DNA of 64,000 nucleotides from Roseibium sp. (GCA_017643925.1 JAEPML010000016.1:1-64000), one strand, 5' to 3'; numbered from the stretch's first letter, positions 1 through 10,159 are shown. The notes: generated from the sequence alone by a model not told the origin. Translations and numbers: made by a program.

Positions 1-183
1 CAACACACCATCTGTTCAGTGAACCACTAAAGAAACACATTTGCTAATTTAAGTAAGTTGTTTCTAGGGAAAATTACATAAGTCTTGCGCACATTCAGCA
101 ATTCATCACGGCGTTCGATTGTGCGATTTCTTGTGCGATTTCACCCGAGGGAAAACCTTATAACATTCTGATAAATATATATT
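1..183. other. AT-rich non-coding stretch
   Basis: This stretch downstream of the minus-strand VWA gene is AT-rich and holds no open frame that looks like a gene. I see no convincing terminator hairpin or RNA gene in it. It continues beyond the window edge. Confidence 0.5.
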
Positions 184-1314
184 TTACTGAATATCGGGCA
201 TAATCCGGTAGTCGCCGGCATCACCTGGCAACGGCAAAAGCGCTGGACTGCCCTCACGCACCGAAACCCATATATCCTGTTCGAGACGGTTCCCGTCCGG
301 TGTCACAAGCCTGAGAAAATCGGCTTCGTCGTTCGGACCCTCGAACGCGACCTTGATCGTGGACGTTGCCTGGGCCTCGGCAACCTCCGGCATTATGGCG
401 GCAACCGGCAAGGTTCCGTCCAGGAACACGGTCTGACTTGTCCCGCCCGTTCCGACATCAAAGGCCGCGCGACCACTCTTTTCCGACAGCGTGGCCGTGA
501 CACTGTAGCGGCCTGGCGCAAGCTGGACCTCTACTGTCCCGCCGAACAATCCTGACGACACAACGGTCTCGTCCTCGACCCTGGAAACGATCCAGCTGAC
601 CGGATCCTGAAGGTGTTGACCGGTCAGCTTGTCTGCGGCCACCAGTTCGACGCTGATCGTTTGTGGTTCACCAGCTTCCGCGGCAACCGTTTCTTTCAAC
701 GCCCCGGTCAAGCCCTCGGCATCCCGTGCATTCCAATACGTGCCACCGGTCAGATGAGCGATACAGGCAAGTTTCGCCTGATCTGCCTTTGAGGGAATGT
801 CGAACCCGATCACATGCGCCTTCAAGTCGATACCCGAACCGGCAAGCGTGGCAGCAAGTTCACAGGGATCGCCACCACAGGTTTCGATACCGTCTGAAAT
901 CAGGACAAGACGGGTTGCACCACCCGATTTTGAAAGAAGATCAGCAGCAGCCCTCAGGGATTCGGTGATCGGCGTTTTTCCGCGAGGCTTGAGAGCTTCG
1001 ACACTTTCGATCAGCGTTTCACGGTTCAACGCTGAAACCGGCACCAGGGTTTCGACGTCTCCGCAATCGGCCTTCCTCCTGTGCCCGTAGGCCATGACGC
1101 CTGCGCGCGTGTCGTCAGGCAGGTCAGCCACGAGTTCCCGGAACGCGGATCGGGCAATCTCGGACTTGGACACACCATCGATCTGTCCCCACATCGAATT
1201 TGAGGCATCCATGACAAACAGCAGATCCGGACTTTCAGCCTGCTGGGCGGCTGCAGGCACGGCCGGGGACACAACGGTGACCAGAAAAGCAGCCACCAGT
1301 TTGAACTTGGTCAT
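184..1314 (-). CDS. secreted VWA-domain protein
   Basis: A 376-residue protein with an N-terminal signal peptide (hydrophobic core about residues 5-22, AAA-Q type cleavage) followed by a von Willebrand factor A domain. The metal-site motif DASNS is at residues 36-40, a Thr lies in GKTPIT, and an Asp in SDGIETC, so the metal site looks intact. The C-terminal part resembles one unit of the beta-rich module found repeatedly in longer alphaproteobacterial VWA proteins, and the protein stops near the end of that unit, so it may be a short or truncated family member. The ATG at 1314 was chosen; a TTG five codons upstream (1329) has a somewhat better purine-rich leader. Acts probably in the periplasm or at the cell surface; the ligand is unknown. 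It stands alone, divergent from the DUF1761 gene. Confidence 0.75.
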   Translation of the reverse strand: MTKFKLVAAFLVTVVSPAVPAAAQQAESPDLLFVMDASNSMWGQIDGVSKSEIARSAFRELVADLPDDTRAGVMAYGHRRKADCGDVETLVPVSALNRETLIESVEALKPRGKTPITESLRAAADLLSKSGGATRLVLISDGIETCGGDPCELAATLAGSGIDLKAHVIGFDIPSKADQAKLACIAHLTGGTYWNARDAEGLTGALKETVAAEAGEPQTISVELVAADKLTGQHLQDPVSWIVSRVEDETVVSSGLFGGTVEVQLAPGRYSVTATLSEKSGRAAFDVGTGGTSQTVFLDGTLPVAAIMPEVAEAQATSTIKVAFEGPNDEADFLRLVTPDGNRLEQDIWVSVREGSPALLPLPGDAGDYRIMPDIQ

Positions 1315-1483
1315 ATTTTTGAAAATCAACCTCTTGAAACTCCTCGCAAAACAAAAACAGGATCAAAATATCAAACCCAAACACGGATTTGCGGATGCCA
1401 GGCTAACGCTTCAGCAGATCCGAAAATGTGATATTGCTCTCACGATGAGATTTTTTACAAGGATATAAGTTGGGAGGCGGGCC

Positions 1484-1882
1484 ATGATGTTCGATGGTGT
1501 CAATCTGATTGCAGTGGCGGCGGCAGCCGTCGGCTCATTCATTTTCGGATCGGTCTGGTACGGGGTTCTCGGCAAGGCCTGGATGAAGGCGGCCAGCCTG
1601 AGCGAGGAACAGACACGGCCGGATCCTGTCACGCTCATCATCGCCTTTGTCTGTCAGTTGATCATGGCCTTCGTCTTTGCGGGCATCATCTATCACACCG
1701 GTGAAACCAACATTCGTGCCGGGATCATTTCCGCGCTGATGGTCGGTTTCGGCATTGTCCTGACAAGCCAGATCGTCAATCACCGGTTTCAGGGTCGCCC
1801 CTGGAGCCTCACGTTCATTGATGGTGGCCATTGGCTCGGCGTGCTGCTGGTGCAGGGCATCGTGATCGGCTGGCTAAGCTGA
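1484..1882 (+). CDS. DUF1761 family membrane protein
   Basis: A 132-residue protein with four hydrophobic segments (about residues 5-25, 50-70, 78-98 and 112-130) matching the DUF1761 pattern: an N-terminal FGSVWYGVLGKAW stretch, in which a Trp-Tyr-Gly follows the first helix, and a conserved His-rich region near the last helix. Family function is unknown; it is an inner-membrane protein. A strong ribosome-binding site (GGGAGG, 1472-1477) sits just before the ATG. It is followed by acsA on the same strand after about 180 bases, so co-transcription is possible but not shown. Confidence 0.75.
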   Translation: MMFDGVNLIAVAAAAVGSFIFGSVWYGVLGKAWMKAASLSEEQTRPDPVTLIIAFVCQLIMAFVFAGIIYHTGETNIRAGIISALMVGFGIVLTSQIVNHRFQGRPWSLTFIDGGHWLGVLLVQGIVIGWLS

Positions 1883-2061
1883 CGTAAGCGTAAATCCTTA
1901 CGGATTTGAATACATTAGACCAAGGACTCGGCGACTAAAGGACTAAAGTTTGGTTCTGGACGCTAGGTCAGGCCATACGCATAATGGCCACCGGCAAAGA
2001 GGTCAGCGGATTGGGGGTCAGCCCGCCGCCGGCTCGATTGTGGTTTCTGGGAGGTTCTCAC

Positions 2062-3999
2062 ATGACTGACTCTGTTTTTCCCGTTCCCGCGGAGGTTGCC
2101 GCGCGGGCGCATGTCGACAACGCCAAATATTTGGAGATGTATCAGCGCTCCGTGGATGATCCGGACGGGTTCTGGGGCGAACATGGCAAGCGTGTCGACT
2201 GGATCAAGCCATACACCAAGGTGAAGAACACCTCGTATGACTATCACAACGTCTCGATCAAATGGTTCGAAGACGGGACGCTCAACGTGGCTGCAAACTG
2301 CATCGATCGTCACCTGGCGACTCGCGGCGACCAACCGGCCATCATCTGGGAAGGCGATGACCCCAGTGAACACAAGGTCATCACCTACAAGGAGCTGCAC
2401 GCCGAAGTCTGCAAGTTCGCGAACGTGTTGCACGGACAAGGCGTCAAGAAAGGTGACCGCGTCACCATCTACCTGCCGATGATCCCGGAAGCAGCTTACG
2501 CGATGCTCGCCTGCGCCCGCATCGGTGCGGTCCATTCCATCGTGTTCGGCGGCTTTTCCCCGGACAGCCTTGCCCAGCGCATCGAAGGCTGTAAGTCGGA
2601 GTGCATCATCACCGCCGACGAAGGTCTGCGCGGCGGCCGCAAGGTTCCGCTCAAGCTGAATGTAGACAAGGCAACGGAAAAGGCTCCGGTCAAGAGCGTT
2701 GTCGTGGTCAAGCGCACCGGTGGCGACATCTCCATGCAGGACGGCCGCGATGTCTGGTACCACGAGGAAGCCGCCCGGGTGTCCGACAATTGCGACCCGG
2801 TCGAGATGAACGCGGAAGACCCGCTTTTCATTCTTTACACGTCCGGATCCACCGGCCAGCCGAAAGGTGTGCTGCACACGACCGGCGGTTATCTTGTCTA
2901 CGCTTCCATGACCCACGAGTACGTGTTCGACTACCATGAGGGCGACATCTACTGGTGTACTGCAGACGTGGGCTGGGTTACCGGACACAGCTATATCGTC
3001 TACGGCCCGCTCGCCAACGGTGCGACAACGCTGATGTTCGAAGGCGTCCCGACCTATCCCGGACCAGGACGGTTCTGGGAAGTCTGCGACAAGCACAATG
3101 TCAACATCTTCTACACCGCTCCGACCGCAATCCGCGCCCTGATGGGTGCCGGCGACGAGCATGTCACCAACACCTCGCGCAAATCCCTGCGCCTGCTCGG
3201 ATCTGTCGGTGAGCCGATCAATCCGGAGGCCTGGACCTGGTACTATAATGTTGTGGGTGAAGGCCGTTGCCCCATCGTCGACACGTGGTGGCAGACGGAA
3301 ACCGGTGGCATCCTGATCACGCCGCTTCCCGGCGCGACAGACCTGAAGCCGGGTTCGGCAACGCGCCCGTTCTTCGGTGTCCAGCCGGCAATCGTTGACG
3401 CCGAGGGCAATTTCCTTGACGGCGCGATCGAAGGCAACCTAGTCATCAAGGACAGCTGGCCAGGCCAGATGCGTACGGTCTATGGCGATCACGACCGTTT
3501 CGTCCAGACCTATTTTGCCACCTATAAAGGCCTCTACTTCACCGGTGACGGCTGTCGCCGTGACGAGGACGGCTACTACTGGATCACCGGCCGTGTCGAT
3601 GACGTGATCAACGTCTCCGGACACCGCATGGGCACCGCGGAAGTGGAAAGCGCTCTTGTGGCCCATCCGCAGGTTTCCGAAGCCGCTGTGGTTGGCTATC
3701 CGCACGACATCAAGGGGCAGGGCATCTATGCCTATGTCACGCTGATGGAAGGTGAGGAGCCGACGGATGAACTGAAGAAGGAACTGGTAAAACACGTTCG
3801 TGCCGAGATCGGCCCGATCGCATCGCCGGACCTCATTCAGTTCTCACCTGGCCTGCCGAAAACGCGTTCAGGCAAGATCATGCGCCGTATCCTGCGCAAG
3901 ATCGCCGAGGACAGCTTTGAAAATCTGGGCGATACGTCGACCCTGGCAGATCCGACCGTTGTCGACGACCTGATCGACAACCGCCAGAACCGCGGCTGA
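2062..3999 (+). CDS. acsA: acetyl-CoA synthetase
   Basis: A 645-residue AMP-forming acetate-CoA ligase, making acetyl-CoA from acetate, ATP and CoA in the cytoplasm. The P-loop-like adenylation motif [11 protein letters not shown] is at about residues 259-269; WWQTETGG, the [17 protein letters not shown] hinge region and the C-terminal PKTRSGK motif are all present. The Lys of SGK (about residue 605) is the residue reversibly acetylated by Pat/CobB systems in homologues. The start at 2062 (MTDSVFP) was chosen over the longer frame from 1984 because it matches the family's N-terminus and has GGGAGG upstream. Length is normal. It ends in a strong hairpin terminator. Confidence 0.97.
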   Translation: MTDSVFPVPAEVAARAHVDNAKYLEMYQRSVDDPDGFWGEHGKRVDWIKPYTKVKNTSYDYHNVSIKWFEDGTLNVAANCIDRHLATRGDQPAIIWEGDDPSEHKVITYKELHAEVCKFANVLHGQGVKKGDRVTIYLPMIPEAAYAMLACARIGAVHSIVFGGFSPDSLAQRIEGCKSECIITADEGLRGGRKVPLKLNVDKATEKAPVKSVVVVKRTGGDISMQDGRDVWYHEEAARVSDNCDPVEMNAEDPLFILYTSGSTGQPKGVLHTTGGYLVYASMTHEYVFDYHEGDIYWCTADVGWVTGHSYIVYGPLANGATTLMFEGVPTYPGPGRFWEVCDKHNVNIFYTAPTAIRALMGAGDEHVTNTSRKSLRLLGSVGEPINPEAWTWYYNVVGEGRCPIVDTWWQTETGGILITPLPGATDLKPGSATRPFFGVQPAIVDAEGNFLDGAIEGNLVIKDSWPGQMRTVYGDHDRFVQTYFATYKGLYFTGDGCRRDEDGYYWITGRVDDVINVSGHRMGTAEVESALVAHPQVSEAAVVGYPHDIKGQGIYAYVTLMEGEEPTDELKKELVKHVRAEIGPIASPDLIQFSPGLPKTRSGKIMRRILRKIAEDSFENLGDTSTLADPTVVDDLIDNRQNRG

Positions 4000-4018
4000 T
4001 ATGAACAAAGAAGAAGTG

Positions 4019-4049
4019 AAAAGCCCGCCGGACCGGCGGGCTTTTTTGT
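4019..4049 (+). terminator. acsA terminator, probably bidirectional
   Basis: A GC-rich stem (AAGCCCGCCGG paired with CCGGCGGGCTT) followed by a T-run on the plus strand and flanked by A-rich sequence on the left. It ends acsA and, read from the other strand, could also end the converging TadG-like gene. Confidence 0.85.
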
Positions 4050-4053
4050 TCCG

Positions 4054-5412
4054 TTATTGGGAAATGTAGATCTGCTGGATCTTTTTCGCGATGTTCGCGA
4101 AGGCCCCCACAAGAGCGGATGATGAAGACGCCTGGTAGTAATTGCCGCTGTCGGCGCAGGCCTTCATGACCTTGGCACCGTCGGAGTTGTTGTTGGACCC
4201 GAAATAGACGGTGTACATCTGGATGTCCTTGGTTTTCATCGCATCACACAACGAAATTGCCCGTTGCGAAGATTCCCCCGAGTAGCCCCAGCCGGACTTC
4301 TCGATCCAGTAGTCGTTTTTGCCCTTCTTGCAGCTTCCGTTGTACTCGCCCTTGTTTTTCTTCTTCTTGCACTGTTTCTTGGTCAGGGTCTCAAGGTCGT
4401 AATAGGTGTTGAAGTCACCGTCGGTCATGATCAGTGCAAACTTCAGTGTTTCGGTGTCTGAATAGTCGGCCGGCGCGGAATTGCCCGTGAACAGGTTGTT
4501 CCAGTTCGGCGACAAAGTGTACCAGCCCCACCCGATACCCGTCTGTCCAGCGGTATAACCATCTGTTTCAAGCGCGCTGATCGAACTCAGGAGCGTGTTG
4601 CGATTGTCGGTGAGCGGCTGAATCTCTGAATCAGAGCAATCCTGCGAGCGGTAGGTGCCTGAACCGTCTCCCATAGGCTCAACGTTGTAACTGACATCTG
4701 TGTATTTGTTGGATCCATCCCTCTCGGTCGAACAACGGGTGCTGAGACCTCCTGTTGCCGTGCTTGCATAGCTTCCCAGATTGACACCAACACTATAGGG
4801 CACGATCGAGATCTTGACCTTTCCATCCGTGGTGCCTTCCGGAATGAGAATATCCACGACCGATTCAGACGCATTCTTGAGATCGTTGATATGTCCGGAC
4901 ATGGATCCGGTCACGTCTACCACCAGGGTCAGTTCAACATCATATCGGGAATAGGCAACCTGCGAGCTGGTCCCGAAGGAGAAGGTCTCCGGACCGAGGG
5001 CCGATTTCATGTAACCGCCAATATCGATGAAATAATTGTTCAGCGTTGCGGAAGAATCGACCGTGATCAGACCGTTGTCGGGATCCACGTCGAAACTCAG
5101 GTTCTCGATCGCTTCATCAAGAAACTCCGCAGAACTCAGATTGGCCCTGAAAGAATCTTCCAGCGCCGTCTTGATTTCATCATCGGACATGATCGACGTC
5201 GACAAGTCGGCCGCAACGGACAAGGCGGCCGCATCAAGCGCGTAAGACAGTTTTTCGCGGGCGTTCACCGAGCGGGACACATCAACCGCAATTCCCGCGA
5301 TAACGACCATCATGATAACCATGATGCCGAACAACGGGAGCACCGCGCCCTCTTGGTCGCGGATCAGGAAACGCTGGAAATTCTGCACAAATCTGGAACT
5401 GAACCTACTCAT
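4054..5412 (-). CDS. TadG-like pilus-assembly/VWA protein (copy 1)
   Basis: A 452-residue protein with a short cytoplasmic N-terminus, one membrane segment of TadE/TadG type (about residues 23-48, GAVLPLFG then a VDVSRSVNAR exit), a linker, then a VWA domain with the metal-site motif DVTGS at residues 166-170. TadG-like proteins take part in Flp pilus assembly or envelope adhesion, but no other tad gene is visible nearby, so the role here is open. A Lys-rich insertion (KKKKNKGEYNGSCKKGK) lies near residue 340. RBS AGAGG precedes the ATG at 5412. It shares length, domain order and most of its sequence with the next gene upstream, so the two are tandem paralogues. Confidence 0.85.
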   Translation of the reverse strand: MSRFSSRFVQNFQRFLIRDQEGAVLPLFGIMVIMMVVIAGIAVDVSRSVNAREKLSYALDAAALSVAADLSTSIMSDDEIKTALEDSFRANLSSAEFLDEAIENLSFDVDPDNGLITVDSSATLNNYFIDIGGYMKSALGPETFSFGTSSQVAYSRYDVELTLVVDVTGSMSGHINDLKNASESVVDILIPEGTTDGKVKISIVPYSVGVNLGSYASTATGGLSTRCSTERDGSNKYTDVSYNVEPMGDGSGTYRSQDCSDSEIQPLTDNRNTLLSSISALETDGYTAGQTGIGWGWYTLSPNWNNLFTGNSAPADYSDTETLKFALIMTDGDFNTYYDLETLTKKQCKKKKNKGEYNGSCKKGKNDYWIEKSGWGYSGESSQRAISLCDAMKTKDIQMYTVYFGSNNNSDGAKVMKACADSGNYYQASSSSALVGAFANIAKKIQQIYISQ

Positions 5413-5557
5413 AACTGCCTCTTTGCACTGAAAGACAGTTACACGAGAAAAGTACCTAAACCTTTAAACGAATCTTAGAAAGTCGGCCCTATTGCGCGCG
5501 AAATCGCAGCTCGACACGGCAATTGTGTCGGCTGGTGAGCGCTGCTCTGCGTTTTGA

Positions 5558-6916
5558 TTACATGGACAGATAGATCTGCTGGATCTTTTTCGCGATGTTG
5601 GCGAAAGCTCCGATCAGGTCCGACGAAGACGAAGCCTGATAGTAATTACCATCGTCTGCGCAGGCCTGCATGACACGGGCGCCGTCGGAGCTGTTGTTGG
5701 TGCCGAAGTAGACCGTGTACATCTGGATCTCTTCAGACTTCATCTGGTCGCATAGCGCGCGCGCCCGTGACGAGGATTTCCCGCTGTAACCCCATTGGGA
5801 TTTTTCGAGCCAATAGTCGTTGGTGCCCTCGTAGCAGGTGCCATTGTAACGACCGTTGCTTTTCTTGTTTTCGCACTGGTTCTTTGTCAGCGATTCAAGA
5901 TCGTAATGCGTGTTGAAATCACCATCTGTCATGATCAATGCGAACTTCAGGACTTCGTCATCGGAATAGGAAGCTGGCGCGGAATCGGCGGGCCACAGAT
6001 CGCTCCAATAGGGCGACAGGGTGTACCAGCCCCAACCAATACCGGTCTGGCCCGCAGTATAACCGTCAGTTTCAAGCGCGCTGATAGCGCTTAGAAGCGT
6101 GTTCCGGTTGTCTGTCAGCGGCTGGATTTCTGAATCAGAGCAATCTTGCGAGCGGTAGGTACCTGAGCCATCGCCCATCGTCCCGCTGGAATAGCTTGCA
6201 TCCGAGTATTGCAAGGACCCGGAGCGCTCCGTTGCACACCTGGTGCTCAAACCGCCTGTGGCCGTTTCGGCGTAGTCACCCAGGTTCACGCCCACACTGT
6301 AGGGCACCAGCGAAATCTTGACCTTCCCGTCAGTTGTCCCTTCGGGAATGAGGATATCAACCACTGCCTCCGAAGCATCCTTTAGATCGTTGATCTCACC
6401 GGACATGGACCCGGTCACATCGACAACCAGCGTCAGTTCGACATTGTAGCGGGAATAGGAAACCTGTGAGCTCGTCCCGAAGGCAAAGGTTTCGGGACCA
6501 AGGTGATCCTTCATGTAGCCGCCGATATCGATGAAATAGTTGTTCAGCGTAGCCGAGGACGAGACTTCGATCACTCCCTCATCGCTGTCGACGGAAAATG
6601 TCAGATTTTCAATCGCTTCATCGAGAAATTCCGCGCCAGCCAGGTTGGCCGTAAAGGAATCTTCGAGCGCCGTCTCAATCTCGTCATCTGTCATGATCGA
6701 CGTCGAGAGGTCTGTTGCGACCGCTAGCGCGGCAGCATCGAGTGCATAGGAGAGTTTTTCACGGGCATTCACTGATCGGGACACGTCAACCGCAACCCCG
6801 GCGATCACGATGAGAAGGATGACCATGACCCCGAAGAGAGGGAGCACGGCGCCATTACGCTCTGTCAAAAAGCGTTTTGCCAACGGCAATTGGTGAAGTG
6901 TCGAGTGTGTTTTCAT
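5558..6916 (-). CDS. TadG-like pilus-assembly/VWA protein (copy 2)
   Basis: Paralogue of the neighbouring gene: 452 residues if the ATG at 6916 is used, exactly the same length as copy 1 and collinear with it through the VWA metal site (DVTGS at residues 166-170). This equality is the reason for preferring 6916 to the GTG at 6940. The TadE-like membrane segment is at about residues 23-48. The most divergent part is the region that is Lys-rich in copy 1 and contains ENKKSNGRYNGTCYEG here. Probably in the same transcript as copy 1, with a 145-base gap that contains a weak hairpin (about 5508-5533) without a T-run. Function as for copy 1. Confidence 0.85.
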   Translation of the reverse strand: MKTHSTLHQLPLAKRFLTERNGAVLPLFGVMVILLIVIAGVAVDVSRSVNAREKLSYALDAAALAVATDLSTSIMTDDEIETALEDSFTANLAGAEFLDEAIENLTFSVDSDEGVIEVSSSATLNNYFIDIGGYMKDHLGPETFAFGTSSQVSYSRYNVELTLVVDVTGSMSGEINDLKDASEAVVDILIPEGTTDGKVKISLVPYSVGVNLGDYAETATGGLSTRCATERSGSLQYSDASYSSGTMGDGSGTYRSQDCSDSEIQPLTDNRNTLLSAISALETDGYTAGQTGIGWGWYTLSPYWSDLWPADSAPASYSDDEVLKFALIMTDGDFNTHYDLESLTKNQCENKKSNGRYNGTCYEGTNDYWLEKSQWGYSGKSSSRARALCDQMKSEEIQMYTVYFGTNNSSDGARVMQACADDGNYYQASSSSDLIGAFANIAKKIQQIYLSM

Positions 6917-7068
6917 GAGTGTCTCTCTGCAGCGAGACACGGTTACACTCTAAGCCTGAGGATCCGATTAAACAGACCCTGAAAATTTTAACAGTATTTT
7001 ACGCAAACGGCACAAACGCTCGTGTTTCTGACAGGTGCATTTGCACAATTTTCCGAAATCAGACTGCC

Positions 7069-7626
7069 TTACGGTTCCAGCTCGGTGTCCCAATAGAGGA
7101 AATCCAGCCAGCTTTCATGCAGGTAATTCGGCGGAAAGGCGCGGCCATTGTTGTGCAGATCATGGATGGTCGGCTGGAACGGCATGTGCATGGGCCACAT
7201 GTTGAGCTGTTCGCAGGACTTGTTGGATTTGCGCAAGTTGCAGGGAGAGCATGCAGTGATGACATTGTCCCAGGTGGTCAGCCCACCCTTGGAGCGGGGA
7301 ATGAGGTGATCAAATGTCAGTTCGTCTTTTGAGCCGCAATATTGGCACTGGAACTTGTCGCGGAGAAAAACGTTAAATCGGGTAAAGGCAGGATATCGGC
7401 CGGGTTTCACAAAGGTTTTCAGCGAGACCACGCTGGGCAATCGAAATTCAAAGCTCGGACTTCGGACCGCTGCGTCATATTCGGCAACGATATTCACCCG
7501 ATCCAGAAACACCGCCTTTATGGTGTCCTGCCACGACCACAACGACAATGGATAGTAACTCAATGGCCGGTAATCCGCATTCAAGACCAATGCTGGATGG
7601 GCTCCCGGCGAAACCGCTATCGTCAC
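7069..7626 (-). CDS. HNH endonuclease family protein
   Basis: A 185-residue protein with a C-terminal HNH (McrA-like) zinc-bound nuclease fold: Cys pair C94/C97 in CQYCG, catalytic His in FDHLIPRSKGG (H107), Asn in WDNVITAC, and second Cys pair C126/C129. This architecture is widespread as a single-gene, chromosomal HNH protein in alphaproteobacteria; its cellular role (repair, restriction or other) is not established. No methyltransferase or toxin-antitoxin partner lies beside it, so a restriction role is not supported by context. The start (MTIAVSPGAHPALVLNADYRP) fits the family. Confidence 0.85.
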   Translation of the reverse strand: MTIAVSPGAHPALVLNADYRPLSYYPLSLWSWQDTIKAVFLDRVNIVAEYDAAVRSPSFEFRLPSVVSLKTFVKPGRYPAFTRFNVFLRDKFQCQYCGSKDELTFDHLIPRSKGGLTTWDNVITACSPCNLRKSNKSCEQLNMWPMHMPFQPTIHDLHNNGRAFPPNYLHESWLDFLYWDTELEP

Positions 7627-7897
7627 CTACCGCTCCTTACCTTCGAAGCTCCGGCCTTCGCACCAAGGCGAAGCTGTTGCTCCGGCTTGCAAGACCCGGC
7701 CAGTTCTGCCGTGGCCATTTAAAGCAAATGGCAGCAGCCTGACCTGGTCCAATTGTCCGTTGTCCGGTCAATCGGACAGCGTATCATGTCCTTTTGTGAC
7801 AGGAGTATTGTAGTGCCGAGGTGACAGTCTTGTGAAGCCCGGCAATTTCATTTCCAACAGCAGTTATCTTGCAGAAGATTTGACCCGACAATTGTCG

Positions 7898-7905
7898 TTA
7901 ACCAT
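7898..7905 (+). promoter_or_regulatory. CtrA-type half site TTAACCAT
   Basis: TTAACCAT, the short form of the binding motif of the cell-cycle regulator CtrA, occurs in the 390-base intergenic region between the HNH gene and leuC, some 270 bases upstream of the HNH start. A single 8-base match may be chance. Apart from it and the leuC terminator I see nothing defined in 7627-8017. Confidence 0.25.
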
Positions 7906-7962
7906 ATGATTTATTTGAAATAAGTAGAAGCCATCTGCGTAAATATGACAGTTTTACGATGG

Positions 7963-7991
7963 CAAAAAAATAGGGCGCCCGAAGGCGCCCT
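7963..7991 (-). terminator. leuC terminator
   Basis: Stem GGGCGCC (7973-7979) pairs with GGCGCCC (7984-7990) across a GAAG-type loop; on the minus strand it is followed after two bases by seven T residues (the A-run 7964-7970). It lies 28 bases past the leuC stop. Confidence 0.85.
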
Positions 7992-8017
7992 TGCATTTTC
8001 CGAAGTCCGTAAACGAA

Positions 8018-9430
8018 TCAGTTCACGGTCCAGTCGCGAATGTCGACGAAATGACCCGCGATTGCAGCTGCAGCTGCCATTGCCGGTGAAACCAGGTGTG
8101 TCCGGCCCTTGTGACCCTGACGCCCTTCGAAGTTCCGGTTGGACGTCGACGCGCAGCGCTCGCCCGGAGCCAGTTTGTCGGCATTCATGGCAAGGCACAT
8201 GGAACATCCTGGCTCGCGCCATTCAAAACCCGCTTCCTTGAAGATCAGGTCAAGGCCCTCTTCCTCAGCCTGCTCTTTCACCAGGCCGGAACCCGGCACA
8301 ACCATCGCGCTGACATGGGCAGCAACCTTGTGGTTGCCGATAACAGCGGCTGCGGCCCGAAGGTCCTCGATGCGGCCATTGGTGCAGGAGCCGATGAAGG
8401 CGCGGTCAATCTTGATGTCCGTGATCTTGGTACCCGGTTCCAGACCCATATAGTCCAGAGCGCGCTTCTTGGATTCACGGCGGTTTTCGTCGTCGATCTC
8501 TTCCGGATCCGGCACAACGCCTTCAACCGACACAACGTCCTCCGGAGAAGATCCCCAGGAGACGATCGGCGGCAGATTGGCTGCGTCCAGCTCAACGACC
8601 TTGTCGAAGTAGGCGTCAGCGTCGGAATGCAGCGTTTTCCAGTAGGCAAGCGCCATATCCCACGCTTCCCCTTTCGGCGCCTTCGGACGGCCCTTGATGT
8701 AATCGAACGTGGTTGCGTCAGGTGCGATCAGACCTGCGCGTGCGCCAGCCTCGATTGACATGTTGCAGACGGTCATGCGGCCTTCCATGGTCAGCGACTG
8801 GATCGCTTCACCGGCATATTCGATCACATAGCCCGTGCCACCAGCCGTTCCGATCTTGCCGATGATGGCCAGAACGATGTCTTTCGCAGTCACGCCGTCG
8901 GGGACCTGGCCATTGACCTTGACCAGCATGTTCTTGGCTTTTTTCTGGATCAGGGTCTGGGTGGCCAGAACATGTTCCACTTCGGACGTGCCGATACCGT
9001 GAGCCAGAGACCCGAAGGCACCATGTGTCGAGGTGTGGCTGTCACCACAGACAATGGTCATGCCCGGCAGCGTGAAGCCCTGTTCGGGACCGACAATGTG
9101 AACCACACCCTGACGCAGATCGAGCTCGGAGTAGTATTCAACGCCAAACTCGGCCGCGTTCTTGGCCAGGGTTTCGACCTGCAACGCGGATTCCGGATCG
9201 TCGATGCCGTGACGGCGATCGGTCGTCGGCACGTTGTGATCGACCACGGCAAGCGTCTTTTCCGGCTGACGCACCTTGCGGCCATGCATGCGCAGGCCTT
9301 CAAAGGCTTGCGGGCTGGTCACTTCGTGAACCAGGTGACGGTCAATATAGAGCAGACCGGTGCCATCCGGCTGCATGTCAACCGCGTGGTCGTCCCAGAT
9401 TTTGTCGTAAAGCGTCCGTGCCTTGGCCAT
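8018..9430 (-). CDS. leuC: 3-isopropylmalate dehydratase, large subunit
   Basis: A 470-residue aconitase-family protein that isomerises 2-isopropylmalate to 3-isopropylmalate in leucine synthesis, with a small subunit (LeuD) encoded elsewhere. The three [4Fe-4S] cysteines are visible: C349 in FIGSCTNGR, and C409 and C412 in EPGCSMC. The N-terminal DHNVPT and the [12 protein letters not shown] motif are intact. RBS GAGGAG precedes the ATG at 9430. It lies just downstream of rplS-terminating sequence on the same strand but is a separate unit with its own terminator. Confidence 0.97.
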   Translation of the reverse strand: MAKARTLYDKIWDDHAVDMQPDGTGLLYIDRHLVHEVTSPQAFEGLRMHGRKVRQPEKTLAVVDHNVPTTDRRHGIDDPESALQVETLAKNAAEFGVEYYSELDLRQGVVHIVGPEQGFTLPGMTIVCGDSHTSTHGAFGSLAHGIGTSEVEHVLATQTLIQKKAKNMLVKVNGQVPDGVTAKDIVLAIIGKIGTAGGTGYVIEYAGEAIQSLTMEGRMTVCNMSIEAGARAGLIAPDATTFDYIKGRPKAPKGEAWDMALAYWKTLHSDADAYFDKVVELDAANLPPIVSWGSSPEDVVSVEGVVPDPEEIDDENRRESKKRALDYMGLEPGTKITDIKIDRAFIGSCTNGRIEDLRAAAAVIGNHKVAAHVSAMVVPGSGLVKEQAEEEGLDLIFKEAGFEWREPGCSMCLAMNADKLAPGERCASTSNRNFEGRQGHKGRTHLVSPAMAAAAAIAGHFVDIRDWTVN

Positions 9431-9630
9431 GGGTTTCTCCTCATTCCGGCCGGTATGCAGCTATCGCGTCTTGGGCTGCATTTGGAACCGGCGCCGCTCG
9501 TCTTCCTACCAATGGGTGTCAGACGAGATTATTCAAAATTCAGGCTAGTGAATGACGCAGCTGGGCGCCAAGGTCAAGCGATGTGGAGTTGAGCTGAATT
9601 CAACTGAGATTGACCGCCAGCCGCCAAAAA

Positions 9631-9660
9631 CCAAAAAAGGCGACCCGAAGACCGCCTTTC
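9631..9660 (-). terminator. rplS terminator
   Basis: On the minus strand AAAGGCG-G-TC, loop TTCG, GG-T-CGCCTTT, followed by further T residues, forms a tetraloop hairpin with a U-rich tail just past the rplS stop, closing the ribosomal-protein transcript. Confidence 0.8.
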
Positions 9661-9685
9661 ATGAATTCGCTTGCGCCGGATCAGC

Positions 9686-10159
9686 TTATTCAGCTGCGGT
9701 CTCGGCTGCTTCCGCTTCGGCCTTCTTGGCTTCGGCCTTTGCCGCTTTTGCAGCAGCAGCTTCGGCGCGGGCGTCTTCGTTGAGACGCTTGGAGCGGGCA
9801 TTGGTGTTCTCGACGATACGGGCGGACTTACCGCGGCGATCACGCAGGTAGTAGAGTTTCGCGCGGCGAACCTTACCGCGGCGGACAACTTCAACACCTT
9901 CCAGCATCGGAGAATAGATCGGGAAGACACGCTCGACGCCTTCGCCGTAGGAAATCTTGCGAACCGTGAAACTTTCGTTGATGCCGCCGCCGGAACGGGC
10001 AATGCAGACACCTTCGTAAGCCTGTGTACGTGTACGGTTGCCTTCGGTGACCTTCACGTTGACGCGAACCGTGTCACCCGGCGAAAATTCAGGAAGCTTG
10101 CGCTGTGCTTCGATTTTCGCCATCTCTTCAGCATTGAGCTGCTCGATGATATTGGTCAT
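9686..10159 (-). CDS. rplS: 50S ribosomal protein L19
   Basis: A 157-residue L19. The core (residues 1 to about 120) has the family's FSPGDTVRV and [14 protein letters not shown] stretches and the basic segment [23 protein letters not shown]. Residues about 128-157 are an Ala/Glu/Lys tail not present in short L19 proteins and similar in style to the tail of S16 encoded upstream. L19 sits at the 30S-50S interface. RBS AAAAGGGAAA precedes the ATG. It is the last gene of the rpsP-rimM-trmD-rplS group, but is separated from trmD by a plus-strand regulator gene and so probably has its own promoter in 10160-10430. Confidence 0.97.
   Translation of the reverse strand: MTNIIEQLNAEEMAKIEAQRKLPEFSPGDTVRVNVKVTEGNRTRTQAYEGVCIARSGGGINESFTVRKISYGEGVERVFPIYSPMLEGVEVVRRGKVRRAKLYYLRDRRGKSARIVENTNARSKRLNEDARAEAAAAKAAKAEAKKAEAEAAETAAE

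Noticed and set aside
1963-3162. Long open frame (399 codons) antisense to acsA
   Set aside because: It lies wholly opposite a clear gene, has no ribosome-binding site or homology, and is the usual result of GC-rich codon use.
5508-5533. Hairpin AGC-T-CGACAC/GTGTCG-GCT between the TadG-like genes as a terminator
   Set aside because: It pairs well but has no T-run on the minus strand, so termination is not supported.
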